From JAVZLQ01 sp049700035 (lineage in GTDB: Archaea > Thermoproteota > Bathyarchaeia > Bathyarchaeales > Bathycorpusculaceae), in the NCBI GenBank assembly GCA_049700035.1, contig JBNAWC010000006.1, forward strand, positions 1-44,326: a DNA stretch of 44,326 nt, in the 5' to 3' direction. This document shows, one piece after another, positions 1 through 7,923 of the stretch. How positions within the stretch are numbered: the first letter of the stretch is position 1; every line of letters begins with the position of its first letter. The notes under the pieces were generated by a model that made no database searches, had not been told where the DNA came from, and worked only from the letters and a program-made list of their open reading frames with translations. The translations under genes and the position numbers were made by a program.

Positions 1-138
1 TAAAAGTCCCATCCATATTAACGGCTGAAGCACAAGCATCAAAACCATCACAGGGTCTTTTAGCCATTTTTTAAGTTCTCTAACCGTCAAAGCCCACAAA
101 CCGCGAATGAGACTCGGCTTATACTCGTTTGCGCTCAT
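1..138 (-). CDS. ABC-2 type exporter permease, N-terminal fragment (cut by window edge)
   Basis: Only the first 46 codons are in the window. The reading frame starts at an ATG whose last bases overlap the stop of the ATPase gene (ATGA overlap), so the two are translationally coupled. The visible residues are a short polar N-terminus, then a basic amphipathic stretch (residues about 13-27, with RELKKWLKDP) and the start of a first membrane helix (VMVLMLVLQPLIWMG). This order is typical of ABC-2 permeases that pair with DrrA-like ATPases. Function as the membrane half of a drug, lipid or polysaccharide exporter is inferred from the family and the partner; substrate unknown. Confidence 0.8.
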   Translation of the reverse strand, partial: MSANEYKPSLIRGLWALTVRELKKWLKDPVMVLMLVLQPLIWMGLL

Positions 139-1139
139 CTTCCTCTAGCCCTCCTTAGGGTTATCCTCTGCGAAATGAAAGCCTCCTTAGACTCTTCAGC
201 GTCTCGCATTGCCCTACCAGTGTACTCCAAATAAACCTCGTTTAACGTCGGCTCTGTAAGCGAAAGCTTTGTCACAGTATAACCCTTCTTTCGCAACGCT
301 TCAATTATAAGCGGAGCCGTTAATTCTCCAGCCTCAGCTTTAATCCTATACGCGCCATCCTCGTTTTTCACTTCTTTCACGTTTTTGACGCTGCGGATTA
401 TTTCGGTCACATCCGCGTTTTCCTTTATACTTATCGTGATTATGTCGCCGCCTAAACCGTCTTTGAGTTCGCTTGGTGTTCCAGTCACGATTATTTTTCC
501 ATGGTCGATTATGGCTATGCGGTCGCATAGGGCGTCAGCTTCCTCTAAATAGTGCGTCGTCATGAAAAGCGTCATGCCATACTCCTTTTTCAAACGTTTA
601 ATGTAATCCCATGTTGCGGCTCTTGTCTGCACATCCAAGCCCAAAGTCGGCTCATCTAGGAAAAGCACCTTTGGTCTGTTAATGAGCCCGCATGCAAGCT
701 CAAGTCTACGCCGCATTCCACCAGAATAGGTCTCGACGCGTTTGTCTTTAAAGTCTGTCAATTCCACGAGTTCAAGCAGTTCAAGTGCACGTTTTTTGGA
801 GACTTCGCGTGGAATCCCATATAAGTCTGCACATAAAATTATGTTTTCATATCCCGTCAAATCTTCATCAGCCGTATATTCTTGCGGCACAACACCTATG
901 AGCTTTCTAACATCGTTTGCCTGCTTCACAACGTCGTAGCCCAAAACTGACGCTTTGCCCTCTGTAGGCTTTAAAACCGTTATAAGCATGTTTATAGTCG
1001 TTGTTTTTCCAGCGCCGTTTGGTCCGAGAAAGCCGAAGATTTCGCCATCCCTAACGCTAAAGTTCACGTGGTCGACAGCCACAAGGTTCTTGTTAAAAAC
1101 TTTTGTTAAGCCTTCAGCCTTAATCACTTCGTCGCTCAT
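135..1139 (-). CDS. ABC exporter ATP-binding protein, DrrA (daunorubicin resistance) type
   Basis: A 334-residue cytoplasmic ATPase that would power the ABC-2 permease encoded just after it. Walker A is GPNGAGKTT (residues 39-47), the signature is YSGGMRRRLELA, Walker B is VLFLDEPTLGLD, and a switch histidine follows in MTTHYLEEADALCDR. The C-terminal roughly 100 residues form the regulatory domain seen in DrrA-type proteins, ending with the EPTLNEVYLEYTGR motif. It lies 6 bp after the PadR gene and overlaps the permease by 4 bp, so regulator, ATPase and permease form one operon. PadR proteins commonly control multidrug exporters of this type. Substrate cannot be told from sequence. Confidence 0.92.
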   Translation of the reverse strand: MSDEVIKAEGLTKVFNKNLVAVDHVNFSVRDGEIFGFLGPNGAGKTTTINMLITVLKPTEGKASVLGYDVVKQANDVRKLIGVVPQEYTADEDLTGYENIILCADLYGIPREVSKKRALELLELVELTDFKDKRVETYSGGMRRRLELACGLINRPKVLFLDEPTLGLDVQTRAATWDYIKRLKKEYGMTLFMTTHYLEEADALCDRIAIIDHGKIIVTGTPSELKDGLGGDIITISIKENADVTEIIRSVKNVKEVKNEDGAYRIKAEAGELTAPLIIEALRKKGYTVTKLSLTEPTLNEVYLEYTGRAMRDAEESKEAFISQRITLRRARGR

Positions 1140-1145
1140 ATAAGT

Positions 1146-1691
1146 TCACTCCCCAAACTTTTTGTTTATTTCCTCAAGCTTTGCAGCGGTCTCATCTAAA
1201 ACTTTCTGCACATCCTCAATAATTTGCTCGGAGAAGTGCTCTTGCAATTTGCCAGCAAGCTCAAAAAATGAGCATATAACCCTATCCATTGACGCTCTGA
1301 GTTTAGCAGTCTTTTCTGGAGGCATCCTAAACCACAATGCGCCTAAGAACGGTGGCGGAAGAAACTTTGCTTCCTTCTGAAGTTTTTCCTTTATTTTTCT
1401 TTCTTGTTCAAGAAACGCCTTGCCCTTTTCTGTTAAAGTGTAGCGTTTCATTCCCCCTTCTTCGGCAACAACCTCCCTAATATAGCCGTTGTCTTGTAGC
1501 CACGCAAGCAACGGGTAAATCGAGCCTGGACTTGGTTTCCATCTTCCGTTTGTCCGCTTTTCGATTTCTTCTATTATTTCCGAGCCTGACATGGGTTTTT
1601 CGCTTAAAAGTTCAAGCACGTTGTGTCTAAGGAAGCCTTTCGGTACAAGCGCCGTGTGTCTCATCCAATGTCTGAATGGAAACATAATCAT
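1146..1691 (-). CDS. PadR family transcriptional regulator
   Basis: A 181-residue winged-helix repressor. The PadR domain occupies about residues 17-95 (LRHNVLELLSEKPMSGSEIIEEIEKRT, then PSPGSIYPLLAWLQDNGYI and the wing MKRYTLTEKGKAFL). The C-terminal part is a helical, charged stretch likely used for dimerisation. Starts at 1691 or 1685 are both possible; the DNA-binding domain is unaffected. It is the first gene of the operon with the ABC ATPase and permease. A large palindrome overlaps the start codon and the predicted transcription start, which points to autorepression of the whole operon. The ligand is unknown. Confidence 0.9.
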   Translation of the reverse strand: MIMFPFRHWMRHTALVPKGFLRHNVLELLSEKPMSGSEIIEEIEKRTNGRWKPSPGSIYPLLAWLQDNGYIREVVAEEGGMKRYTLTEKGKAFLEQERKIKEKLQKEAKFLPPPFLGALWFRMPPEKTAKLRASMDRVICSFFELAGKLQEHFSEQIIEDVQKVLDETAAKLEEINKKFGE

Positions 1692-1728
1692 ATCACCATT
1701 GATATCGAATTTGATATCGACAATGATA
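1691..1728. promoter_or_regulatory. Palindromic operator of the PadR-ABC exporter operon
   Basis: A 38-bp dyad centred between 1709 and 1710. The outer arms are TATCA (1691-1695) and TGATA (1724-1728); the inner arms are GATATC (1701-1706) and GATATC (1713-1718). An AT-rich TATA element reads CTTAAATATAGC on the minus strand at 1731-1743. The dyad therefore lies over the expected transcription start and touches the first possible start codon, where a bound dimer would block transcription. PadR as the binder is inferred from position. Confidence 0.7.
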
Positions 1729-1765
1729 ACGCTATATTTAAGCTTATCGCAAAGAAAACACGAAT

Positions 1766-2440
1766 TTAACTAACAACTGTTCCAACTTTTTCGCCCTTTA
1801 CAGCAGCCAAAACATTTTCTGGTTTAAACCCATTCACAACCACAACCTTAACCCGTTTACGCTTCAAAATCTTAACCGCCTCTGGGTCAAGAATTTGGTG
1901 TATCCCCGCCTTGTGCTTGTTTTCAGCTAGAACCTTCGGTAGTTCTTCAAAGCTTAGCCTATCAAGTTTCACAGCGTCTGGATGTTTCCGCGGGTCTTTA
2001 TCATATATGCCCTCCTGGTCTGTAGCCTTAACAAGCATGTCAGCATCTATTTTTCTAGCCACCAAAGCGGCAACAGTGTCCGTTGTCATACCTGGTTTTA
2101 AACCGCCCAAAACCGCAATCTTCCCATTCTCCAAACATTTAACAGCTTCATTCACGCTTTTTGGGATTTTTTCACATGCCAGTGCGCCAAGCGTTTTAAC
2201 GAACAGTTGAGCATAAAGCCTTGAAACACTTATAGCCAAATCATCCTGGTCTTTTTCTGGCAGCCCCACTTCTTTTGCAATTCTTATGAATTCTCTTGCT
2301 AGGGCACCTCCACCCACAACAACCGCCAACACATGCCCTTGAGCCCTAAGCTCTTTCAGCGATTCAGCATACTTACCTATCAGTTGAGTGTTTACTGGCG
2401 TAGCAACAACAGAACCGCCAAGTCGAATTACTATACGCAT
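1766..2440 (-). CDS. pyrH: UMP kinase, archaeal type
   Basis: A 224-residue amino-acid-kinase-fold enzyme that converts UMP and ATP to UDP and ADP in pyrimidine synthesis. It begins with the phosphate-binding strand MRIVIRLGGSVV, followed by the VVVGGGALAREFI glycine loop and the DDLAISVSRLYAQL helix that contacts UMP in this family. Later motifs are GLKPGMTTDTVAALVA and KATDQEGIYDKDPR. Length and motif order match archaeal PyrH rather than isopentenyl phosphate kinase, which shares the fold. It is transcribed toward lower coordinates, 74 bp upstream of the PadR gene, with no clear operon partner. Confidence 0.93.
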   Translation of the reverse strand: MRIVIRLGGSVVATPVNTQLIGKYAESLKELRAQGHVLAVVVGGGALAREFIRIAKEVGLPEKDQDDLAISVSRLYAQLFVKTLGALACEKIPKSVNEAVKCLENGKIAVLGGLKPGMTTDTVAALVARKIDADMLVKATDQEGIYDKDPRKHPDAVKLDRLSFEELPKVLAENKHKAGIHQILDPEAVKILKRKRVKVVVVNGFKPENVLAAVKGEKVGTVVS

Positions 2441-2483
2441 CGTTTTCAGCTTTCCTTAAAATAGGGAAGAAGGCACTTAACCC

Positions 2484-3314
2484 TTAAAAGAATTTGTCCA
2501 ATCCTTGCTTAGGTTTGGCTGCCTGCACCTCGATTTTTTCGCCGAAAACTATGCGCATGCCGTCTGTGGCTGCGACTGTTGGTGTTCCAGTCTTTTCCTC
2601 AATTAGTTTTGCCTCGTTTGCTGGTCCCTTAAATATCATCTGCATCCCAAAATGCGTCAAAACAGCCATTTCTGGATGCGTCTCTTCAAGTATTTTTATC
2701 GCGTCATTTGTTGTCATATGCCCCTTCCAAGGCTTTCCAGCAGGTCGCATAATGCACAGCATAAGCAGTCTAACACCCTCATAGTACTTTCCTATACCCT
2801 CAAAGTATTCTGTGTCGCTCGTGTAGGCGAAGTCTCCAAACTCTTTCGTTTCAAACCTAAATCCAACGGCATCTGGGTCCGTGTGCCTTGCCTCTGTTGT
2901 TAAGACGTTGAGGCTGTATGCGGAAAACCTCATGTTTGGTGTAACCTCAATCTTCTGTTCTGGCATCTGCTGATGATACTTTGAAATTGACGGTTCGCAG
3001 ATGATGCTTCCGCTTAAGACGCTTTTTGAAGCGGCTAATATTCCACGCTTTTTAGTCATGCCCCTAGTCATGGCTTCAATCAAAACTTCAGCATCAGTGT
3101 AATGGTCTGGATGACAATGTGAAACAAAAACTGCGTTAATCTTCTGCGGGTCCAGCCCCTCACTAATCGAGTGAACAAGCGCTCCAGGCCCAGGGTCAAG
3201 ATGCAAGTTTAAGCCTTCTCCGATTATGCGTATGCCAGCGGTTCGTCTCTTCTGCGTGATTGTTGCGAACCTTCCCCCGCCAGTTCCGAGAAGTACAATT
3301 TCTATTTTGCTCAT
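2484..3314 (-). CDS. Metallo-beta-lactamase-fold hydrolase
   Basis: A 276-residue cytoplasmic protein of the metallo-beta-lactamase superfamily. It shows the N-terminal LLGTGGGRFATIT strand, a DPGPGAL motif, the metal-binding HCHPDH at residues 66-71, a further histidine in EARHTD, the TSDTEYF motif with a bridging aspartate, and a late LTHFG histidine. The pattern resembles RNase Z-like and PhnP-like phosphodiesterases, but there is no clear tRNA-binding exosite arm, so I do not call it RNase Z. It stands alone: the next gene upstream is divergent and the downstream UMP kinase is 43 bp away. Substrate unknown. Confidence 0.85.
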   Translation of the reverse strand: MSKIEIVLLGTGGGRFATITQKRRTAGIRIIGEGLNLHLDPGPGALVHSISEGLDPQKINAVFVSHCHPDHYTDAEVLIEAMTRGMTKKRGILAASKSVLSGSIICEPSISKYHQQMPEQKIEVTPNMRFSAYSLNVLTTEARHTDPDAVGFRFETKEFGDFAYTSDTEYFEGIGKYYEGVRLLMLCIMRPAGKPWKGHMTTNDAIKILEETHPEMAVLTHFGMQMIFKGPANEAKLIEEKTGTPTVAATDGMRIVFGEKIEVQAAKPKQGLDKFF

Positions 3315-3414
3315 AATAGCCCTATTCTCCTTCAGATAATTTTTGTTTTACGTCCACTCTATATTTTGAATAATCAAAACTTTTATTGATTAGAAATTAA
3401 CCTTCTTTAGAGGC

Positions 3415-4361
3415 TTGTCTATGCTTGATATTGTGCTTGCCGTTGCCGCTTTGATTTCTGGGCTTTCGCTCTTAATTTTCGCAAGCGACAAGGCAGTTGA
3501 GCACTCTATTAATGTAGCCTCAATATTGAAGGTTTCCCCGCTCATGATTGGACTTTTAATAGTTTCGCTTGGAACAGACCTTCCAGAAATTGCAAACTCG
3601 GTATTTTCATCTTTTAGGGGACACGGCGACATAAACGTAGGCGACTCCTTCGGGTCTGTCCTAGCCCAAATTTCGCTAATGCTTGGACTTTACGCTATTC
3701 TCGCAAGAGAGTCCTTTAAAGTTAGGAGAGACGAAATAACAGTTATAGGCGCATGCGAAATCTTGGCGCTCATAGCCTCAATCGCCATGGTTGAGAAGGG
3801 ATACATTTCATTTATGAACGCCGTATTTTTAGTGGCAAGTTGGCCGCTTTTAATGCTGATTGTTAGGCGAACAATTAAACAGGAGTCGCCGCCGGTAGCC
3901 AACACGAGTAGAGGATTATTTTACATATACTAATTGTTGTTTTGGGTTATGCTGGTGTCGCAGTTGGCTCTTATGTGGTTGTTGAATCTGTTATAGCGCT
4001 TTCTTCGGAATTGCATATTCGCGAGTACATAATAAGCTTTTTTATGGTGGCTATTGGAACATCACTTCCAGAATTGGCAGTTGACTTAACAGCGATACGA
4101 AAGAAACAGTACGAAATCGCCATAGGCGATGCCATAGGAAGCTGCATAGTTGACGCTGGCTTCTCCATTGGAGTGGGCCCACTATTCTTTGCGCCAGTAA
4201 ACGTGTCTGGAAGAATCGCTGAAACCACAGGGCTTTATGCGCTGCTTGTTTCTGCAATTGTTTTGGCGACGCTTGCGCTTAGGGAAAAAGTTGACAGAAA
4301 AGCTGGAATATTATTTGTTGCTTTGTACGCGCTCTCTTATATAACATTGTATTTGAGTTGA
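3415..4361 (+). pseudogene. CaCA-family cation/Ca2+ exchanger, broken by one frameshift
   Basis: Two reading frames, 3415-3933 and about 3912-4361, encode the two halves of one sodium/calcium exchanger-type membrane antiporter. The first half has the alpha-1 motif LIVSLGTDLPEIANS; the second has alpha-2, MVAIGTSLPELAVD, plus GDAIGSC. The second frame is open upstream only to a TAG at 3909, so the shift must lie between 3912 and 3933. Adding one T to the four-T run at 3919-3922 restores a continuous membrane helix across the join (GLFLHILIVVLGYAG). The gene may be intact, with a sequencing error, or truly broken. Its 3' neighbour is a paralogue. Transported ion not known. Confidence 0.82.
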
Positions 4362-4423
4362 GAACCCATTAAACTTATTTGCCACCAATGTGCCTATCAG
4401 AAGAATACTGAAAGGAGTAAGCA

Positions 4424-5404
4424 ATGTTGTTCGAGGACTTGCTGTTAAACGTCTTAATTTTGCTTGTTTCACTTGTGGTTTTGAATGAGTCAAGCGATTT
4501 AACTATTAAGAACTCTGTTAGGGTTGCCGACATAACTGGCATGGGTAAAACAACAGTTGGCTTCATACTAGTCGCCTTTTCAACATCACTTCCAGAACTT
4601 TTCGTCTCTGTCTTCGCCGCAATTGGACAAGAATCCATTGGTGTGGCAATAGGCAACGTGTTAGGCTCAAACATAGTGAACATATGCCTAATCCTCGGCA
4701 TCTGCTTCTTACTGGCAGTGATAAAATGTCCAAACTACACGTGCTTCTACCCGAACATGGCGAAAGAGGAGATTGGAAGCTTATACTTCGGCATTTTCGT
4801 AGCTTCAGTTGTCCCGCTCATTTTACTTTATCTCGGATATGCGAGCAGGTTCATAGGCGTAGTCCTCCTCGCAATCTTCATATTCTACGTTTATCAGCTT
4901 TCAAAAATAAGAAAAGTGAAGGAAGAAGGCGCTCTAGGAGAGGAAAGACGCAAACTGCGCCTATACGTGTTTTTGACTCTTTTGGGAGTTGCCGGAGTAA
5001 TAATAAGCTCGAACTTCATAGTTTCATCAGCAAAAACCATCGCTGACAGCGTAGGCGTACCCCCAGTCGTCATAGGCTCAACAATAGTGGCTTTTGGCAC
5101 AAGCCTACCAGAACTTGCAACATCAATAGACGCGACAAAAAAGGGACATTTGGACCTGGCTCTAGGCAACATCGTTGGCAGCTGCTTCATAAACATAACA
5201 TGCATTTTAGGCGTAAGCCTAGTAGCATCAAACTTCGCCGTAAACATGGCCGCTTTCTCAAAACTGGCGATGTTCTCGCTAATAGTAAACCTCTTCCTAT
5301 GGTATTTTCTATCAAGCGAAAAAGCGAGTTGGCGAGAAAGCGCCGTTCTACTTTTCATGTACTTCGTTTTCCTAGTAGTGAGCTTCGGAGGCTACGAAGC
5401 TTAA
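4424..5404 (+). CDS. CaCA-family cation/Ca2+:H+ or Na+ exchanger
   Basis: A 326-residue integral membrane antiporter made of two inverted homologous halves. Alpha-1 is LVAFSTSLPELFVSV with GNVLGSNIVNICLILG; alpha-2 is TIVAFGTSLPELATSI with GNIVGSCFINITCILG. Both LPE glutamates, which bind the ion in this superfamily, are present. About ten membrane helices can be counted, with a basic cytoplasmic loop near residues 155-175 (SKIRKVKEEGALGEERRKLR). An AGGAG Shine-Dalgarno-like element precedes the ATG. It follows the frameshifted paralogue in the same direction, so this is a tandem pair that could act as separate or hetero-dimeric exchangers. Ion and coupling are unknown. Confidence 0.9.
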   Translation: MLFEDLLLNVLILLVSLVVLNESSDLTIKNSVRVADITGMGKTTVGFILVAFSTSLPELFVSVFAAIGQESIGVAIGNVLGSNIVNICLILGICFLLAVIKCPNYTCFYPNMAKEEIGSLYFGIFVASVVPLILLYLGYASRFIGVVLLAIFIFYVYQLSKIRKVKEEGALGEERRKLRLYVFLTLLGVAGVIISSNFIVSSAKTIADSVGVPPVVIGSTIVAFGTSLPELATSIDATKKGHLDLALGNIVGSCFINITCILGVSLVASNFAVNMAAFSKLAMFSLIVNLFLWYFLSSEKASWRESAVLLFMYFVFLVVSFGGYEA

Positions 5405-5421
5405 AACGCGAAAATAAAAAC

Positions 5422-5430
5422 CTTTAAAAC
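5422..5430 (+). promoter_or_regulatory. TATA element of thiI, predicted leaderless
   Basis: CTTTAAAAC lies about 26 bp upstream of the GTG at 5453. Archaeal transcription normally starts about 25 bp downstream of the TATA centre, which would put the mRNA 5' end at or next to the start codon. No Shine-Dalgarno sequence is visible, consistent with a leaderless mRNA. Confidence 0.5.
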
Positions 5431-5452
5431 CAAATTTTAACACTTTCCAAAT

Positions 5453-6604
5453 GTGTTCGACTGCATTTTAGTCCATTACGGCGAACTTGCGCTAAAAGGT
5501 TTGAATAGACCATACTTTGAAAGAAAACTAATCGAAAACATGAGTAGGGCGCTTGATGGACAAGATTATGGCAAGATAAGGAAGCTTCAAGGAAGAATCC
5601 TAATAGAACTAAATGAAAAATCAAACCCTAACGCAATAGAAGAAGCCCTAAAAAGAGTATTCGGCATCGCATGGTTCGCATTTTACCACACAACAGAAGC
5701 CGAAAAAGAAAGCATAAAGAAATGCATAAAAGAAAAAATCACGCTTGCAGACGGTGAAAAAGTAAAAGTTTCAACCACAAGAGCAGACAAAACCTTACCC
5801 TTCACCTCCATGGAACTGAACCGAGAACTCGGCGAATACATCGTCAACAACTTCAACGCCAAAATCTCCATGAAAGAACCGCAAAAAGAAATTCTCGTAG
5901 AACTCGTTAATGGAAAAGCCTACATCTCAACTAGAAAAATCAAGGGGCTTTACGGCTTACCAGTCGGCGTTTCCGGAAAGGTTTTACACCTTTTGTCTGG
6001 GGGAATAGACTCGCCAGTTGCAGCTTGGCTCCTAATGAAGCGTGGATGCACAGTTGATTTTCTACATTTCCACGCCTTCGAAAAGTTTGACGAAAAAAGA
6101 AACGCTAAAATCCTTGATTTGGTAAAAGTTCTGAAAAAATACTGTTTTAAGGCAAAAGTGTTTTTTGTGCCGTTCTATCCATTCGAAGCCGAAGCTGTAG
6201 AAGCGCCGATGCGATACCGCCTAATACTCTTCAGAAGGTTCATGGTGCGAGTCGCAGAAAGAATCGCTAGGGCAAATGGAATAAGTGCTTTAGGAAGCGG
6301 CGAAAATTTGGCGCAAGTCTCCTCACAAACATTAGAAAACATAGCCGTAATAAACAGTGTAGCTTCAATGCCTATTCTCAGACCATTGCTGACTTATGAG
6401 AAGAATGAAACTGTTAATTTAGCCAAGCAGATTGGAACATTTGAGGTGTCAGTAAAGCCATACAAGGACTGCTGCTCGCTTTTCATCGCCAAACATCCAG
6501 CAACAAAAGCTAAACTGGAAGTTGTGGAGGCAATCGAGTCCAAGCTAAATCTTGAAGAAGCTATCAGAGAAAGCATTGAAAAAACGGAAATCGTGGAAGT
6601 TTAA
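5453..6604 (+). CDS. thiI: tRNA 4-thiouridine synthase ThiI
   Basis: A 383-residue enzyme that adenylates and thiolates U8 of tRNA. It has the N-terminal ferredoxin-like region (residues 1-60, with GELALKGLNRPYFE), a THUMP domain (about 60-165) and a PP-loop pyrophosphatase domain whose ATP motif SGGIDSP is at 182-188. Near the end is the family motif DCCSLFIAKHPATKA with Cys340 and Cys341. There is no rhodanese domain, as in other archaeal ThiI, so sulfur delivery differs from E. coli. The GTG start is chosen because the ATG two bases earlier is in another frame that soon stops. Both tRNAs in this window carry U8. rio2 follows after 2 bp. Confidence 0.93.
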   Translation: MFDCILVHYGELALKGLNRPYFERKLIENMSRALDGQDYGKIRKLQGRILIELNEKSNPNAIEEALKRVFGIAWFAFYHTTEAEKESIKKCIKEKITLADGEKVKVSTTRADKTLPFTSMELNRELGEYIVNNFNAKISMKEPQKEILVELVNGKAYISTRKIKGLYGLPVGVSGKVLHLLSGGIDSPVAAWLLMKRGCTVDFLHFHAFEKFDEKRNAKILDLVKVLKKYCFKAKVFFVPFYPFEAEAVEAPMRYRLILFRRFMVRVAERIARANGISALGSGENLAQVSSQTLENIAVINSVASMPILRPLLTYEKNETVNLAKQIGTFEVSVKPYKDCCSLFIAKHPATKAKLEVVEAIESKLNLEEAIRESIEKTEIVEV

Positions 6605-6606
6605 CT

Positions 6607-7515
6607 ATGTCCTCAGCGGAAATTGCTGTTCAAGTGTTCCGCACGCTGGAAAACAAAGACCTCAGAGTACTAAGCGTTATAGAAGCAGCAATGGCGAAAC
6701 ACGAGTTTGTGCCAAAAGAGCTAATCGCAAAATACGCAAAATTCACACTTGAAGAAACAAACTTTAGGCTGAATCGCCTACACAAAATGCGCCTAATACG
6801 TCAAATGCGCGGACCATACATTGGATATACGCTGAATTACGCGGGATACGACTGTCTAGCAATAAACGCCCTCGTGAAAGCTGGTGTTTTAGAATCTTTC
6901 GGAAAGCCACTAGGCGTTGGGAAAGAGGCAGACGTTTATGACGCATTAAACCCGAAAGGCGAACGCATCGCCGTAAAATTTCATAGGCTTGGAAGAATAA
7001 GCTTTAGGCAGACACGAAGGAAAAGGGATTACGCAGCCAAAGTGGAACATGCCAACTGGCTTCTCCAGTCAAGACTTGCAGCGGAAAAAGAGTTTCAAGC
7101 GTTAAGGCTTGTCTTTCCAAAGAAGGTTGCCGTTCCAGAACCCATAAGCCAAAACCGCCATGCACTGGTCATGGGTATGATAGAGGGTGCAGAACTCGCA
7201 GAATGGCGAGAAATCCCAAATCCGAAAAAGGTTTTGAAGGAAATATTGTTTAACATTCGAAAAGCCTACTTGAAGGCTGGCGTAATCCACGCAGACCTAA
7301 GCGAATACAACGTCATCCTAAAACCAGACATGCACATCCTAATAATCGACTGGCCTCAATATGTTACGTCTAGCCACCCAAACGCCCCGCAGCTTCTAAC
7401 AAGAGACATCAAAAACATTCTAGACTATTTTAGGAGAAAGCATGGCTTAAGTGTTAAAATCAAGGATGCTTTGGATTACGTTTGCGGAGTTGTAGAGTTA
7501 AAGGCTCTTCAATGA
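6607..7515 (+). CDS. rio2: Rio2-type atypical protein kinase/ATPase of ribosome maturation
   Basis: A 302-residue cytoplasmic kinase-like protein. Residues 1-90 are the winged helix specific to Rio2 (VFRTLENKDLRVLSVIEAAM onward). The RIO domain follows: P-loop GVGKEADVYDA (103-113), ATP-binding lysine in AVKFHR (Lys124), catalytic loop HADLSEYNV (Asp230) and metal-binding IIDWPQ (Asp248). Length matches archaeal Rio2, which acts in late maturation of the small ribosomal subunit and binds ATP/Mg. It lies directly after thiI and is probably cotranscribed. Its 3' end overlaps the convergent LSm gene by 18 bp. Confidence 0.95.
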   Translation: MSSAEIAVQVFRTLENKDLRVLSVIEAAMAKHEFVPKELIAKYAKFTLEETNFRLNRLHKMRLIRQMRGPYIGYTLNYAGYDCLAINALVKAGVLESFGKPLGVGKEADVYDALNPKGERIAVKFHRLGRISFRQTRRKRDYAAKVEHANWLLQSRLAAEKEFQALRLVFPKKVAVPEPISQNRHALVMGMIEGAELAEWREIPNPKKVLKEILFNIRKAYLKAGVIHADLSEYNVILKPDMHILIIDWPQYVTSSHPNAPQLLTRDIKNILDYFRRKHGLSVKIKDALDYVCGVVELKALQ

Positions 7516-7740
7516 ATCCAAAACTATGTAGAGAATGTTGTTTCCGCGCAACAGAACATTCCCATAATTCGTGATTAACTGTTCATCCCTGCACTCTGTT
7601 GCACCTTCAAGAAGAATATTCATATGCCCATCGCACTTAATCATTTTACCCTTATACTCGCACCCGTTCTTTAGGACAACGGAAATGTTTGCGTTTAACT
7701 GCTTGACAAGAACATTTAACGGTTTCTTACTAGGCTCCAT
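7498..7740 (-). CDS. LSm (Sm-like archaeal) RNA-binding protein
   Basis: An 80-residue Sm-fold protein expected to form a heptameric or hexameric ring that binds U-rich RNA. Sm1 is seen as LNANISVVLKNGCEYKGKMI with the CDGHMNILLEGA ending; Sm2 is GNVLLRGNNILYI, matching the xRGxxIxxI signature. I start at the ATG at 7740 (MEPSKKPLNVL), which is where family members begin; an upstream in-frame extension is unsupported. A TATA-like CTTTTATATTTG sits on the minus strand near 7790. The gene is convergent with rio2 and shares 18 bp with it, so antisense pairing of the 3' ends is possible. Confidence 0.9.
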   Translation of the reverse strand: MEPSKKPLNVLVKQLNANISVVLKNGCEYKGKMIKCDGHMNILLEGATECRDEQLITNYGNVLLRGNNILYIVLDSLKSL

Positions 7741-7923
7741 GCGAACACCAGAGTTTACGCCAATTACTGTTATCCACAACCTCATCAAATATAAAAGTTT
7801 TATGAAAAAGATTTCCAAAATAAATCTCTATAACAAAAATTTTCCAGAATAATCGGCAGAAAGCAATACAAACACTAAAATTTAAAACTTTAAAAACCTA
7901 ATGCATAGCGGAGAAGAAGCCTT

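Noticed and set aside
1766..2440. Isopentenyl phosphate kinase instead of UMP kinase
   Set aside because: Both share the fold. The GLKPGMTTDTVAALVA and ATDQEGIYDKDPR motifs and the 224-residue length match archaeal UMP kinase.
3912..3933. Programmed ribosomal frameshift in the exchanger gene
   Set aside because: No standard slippery heptamer in the zero frame and no clear downstream stem-loop. A homopolymer error explains this and the similar cases at 32.9 and 34.3 kb.
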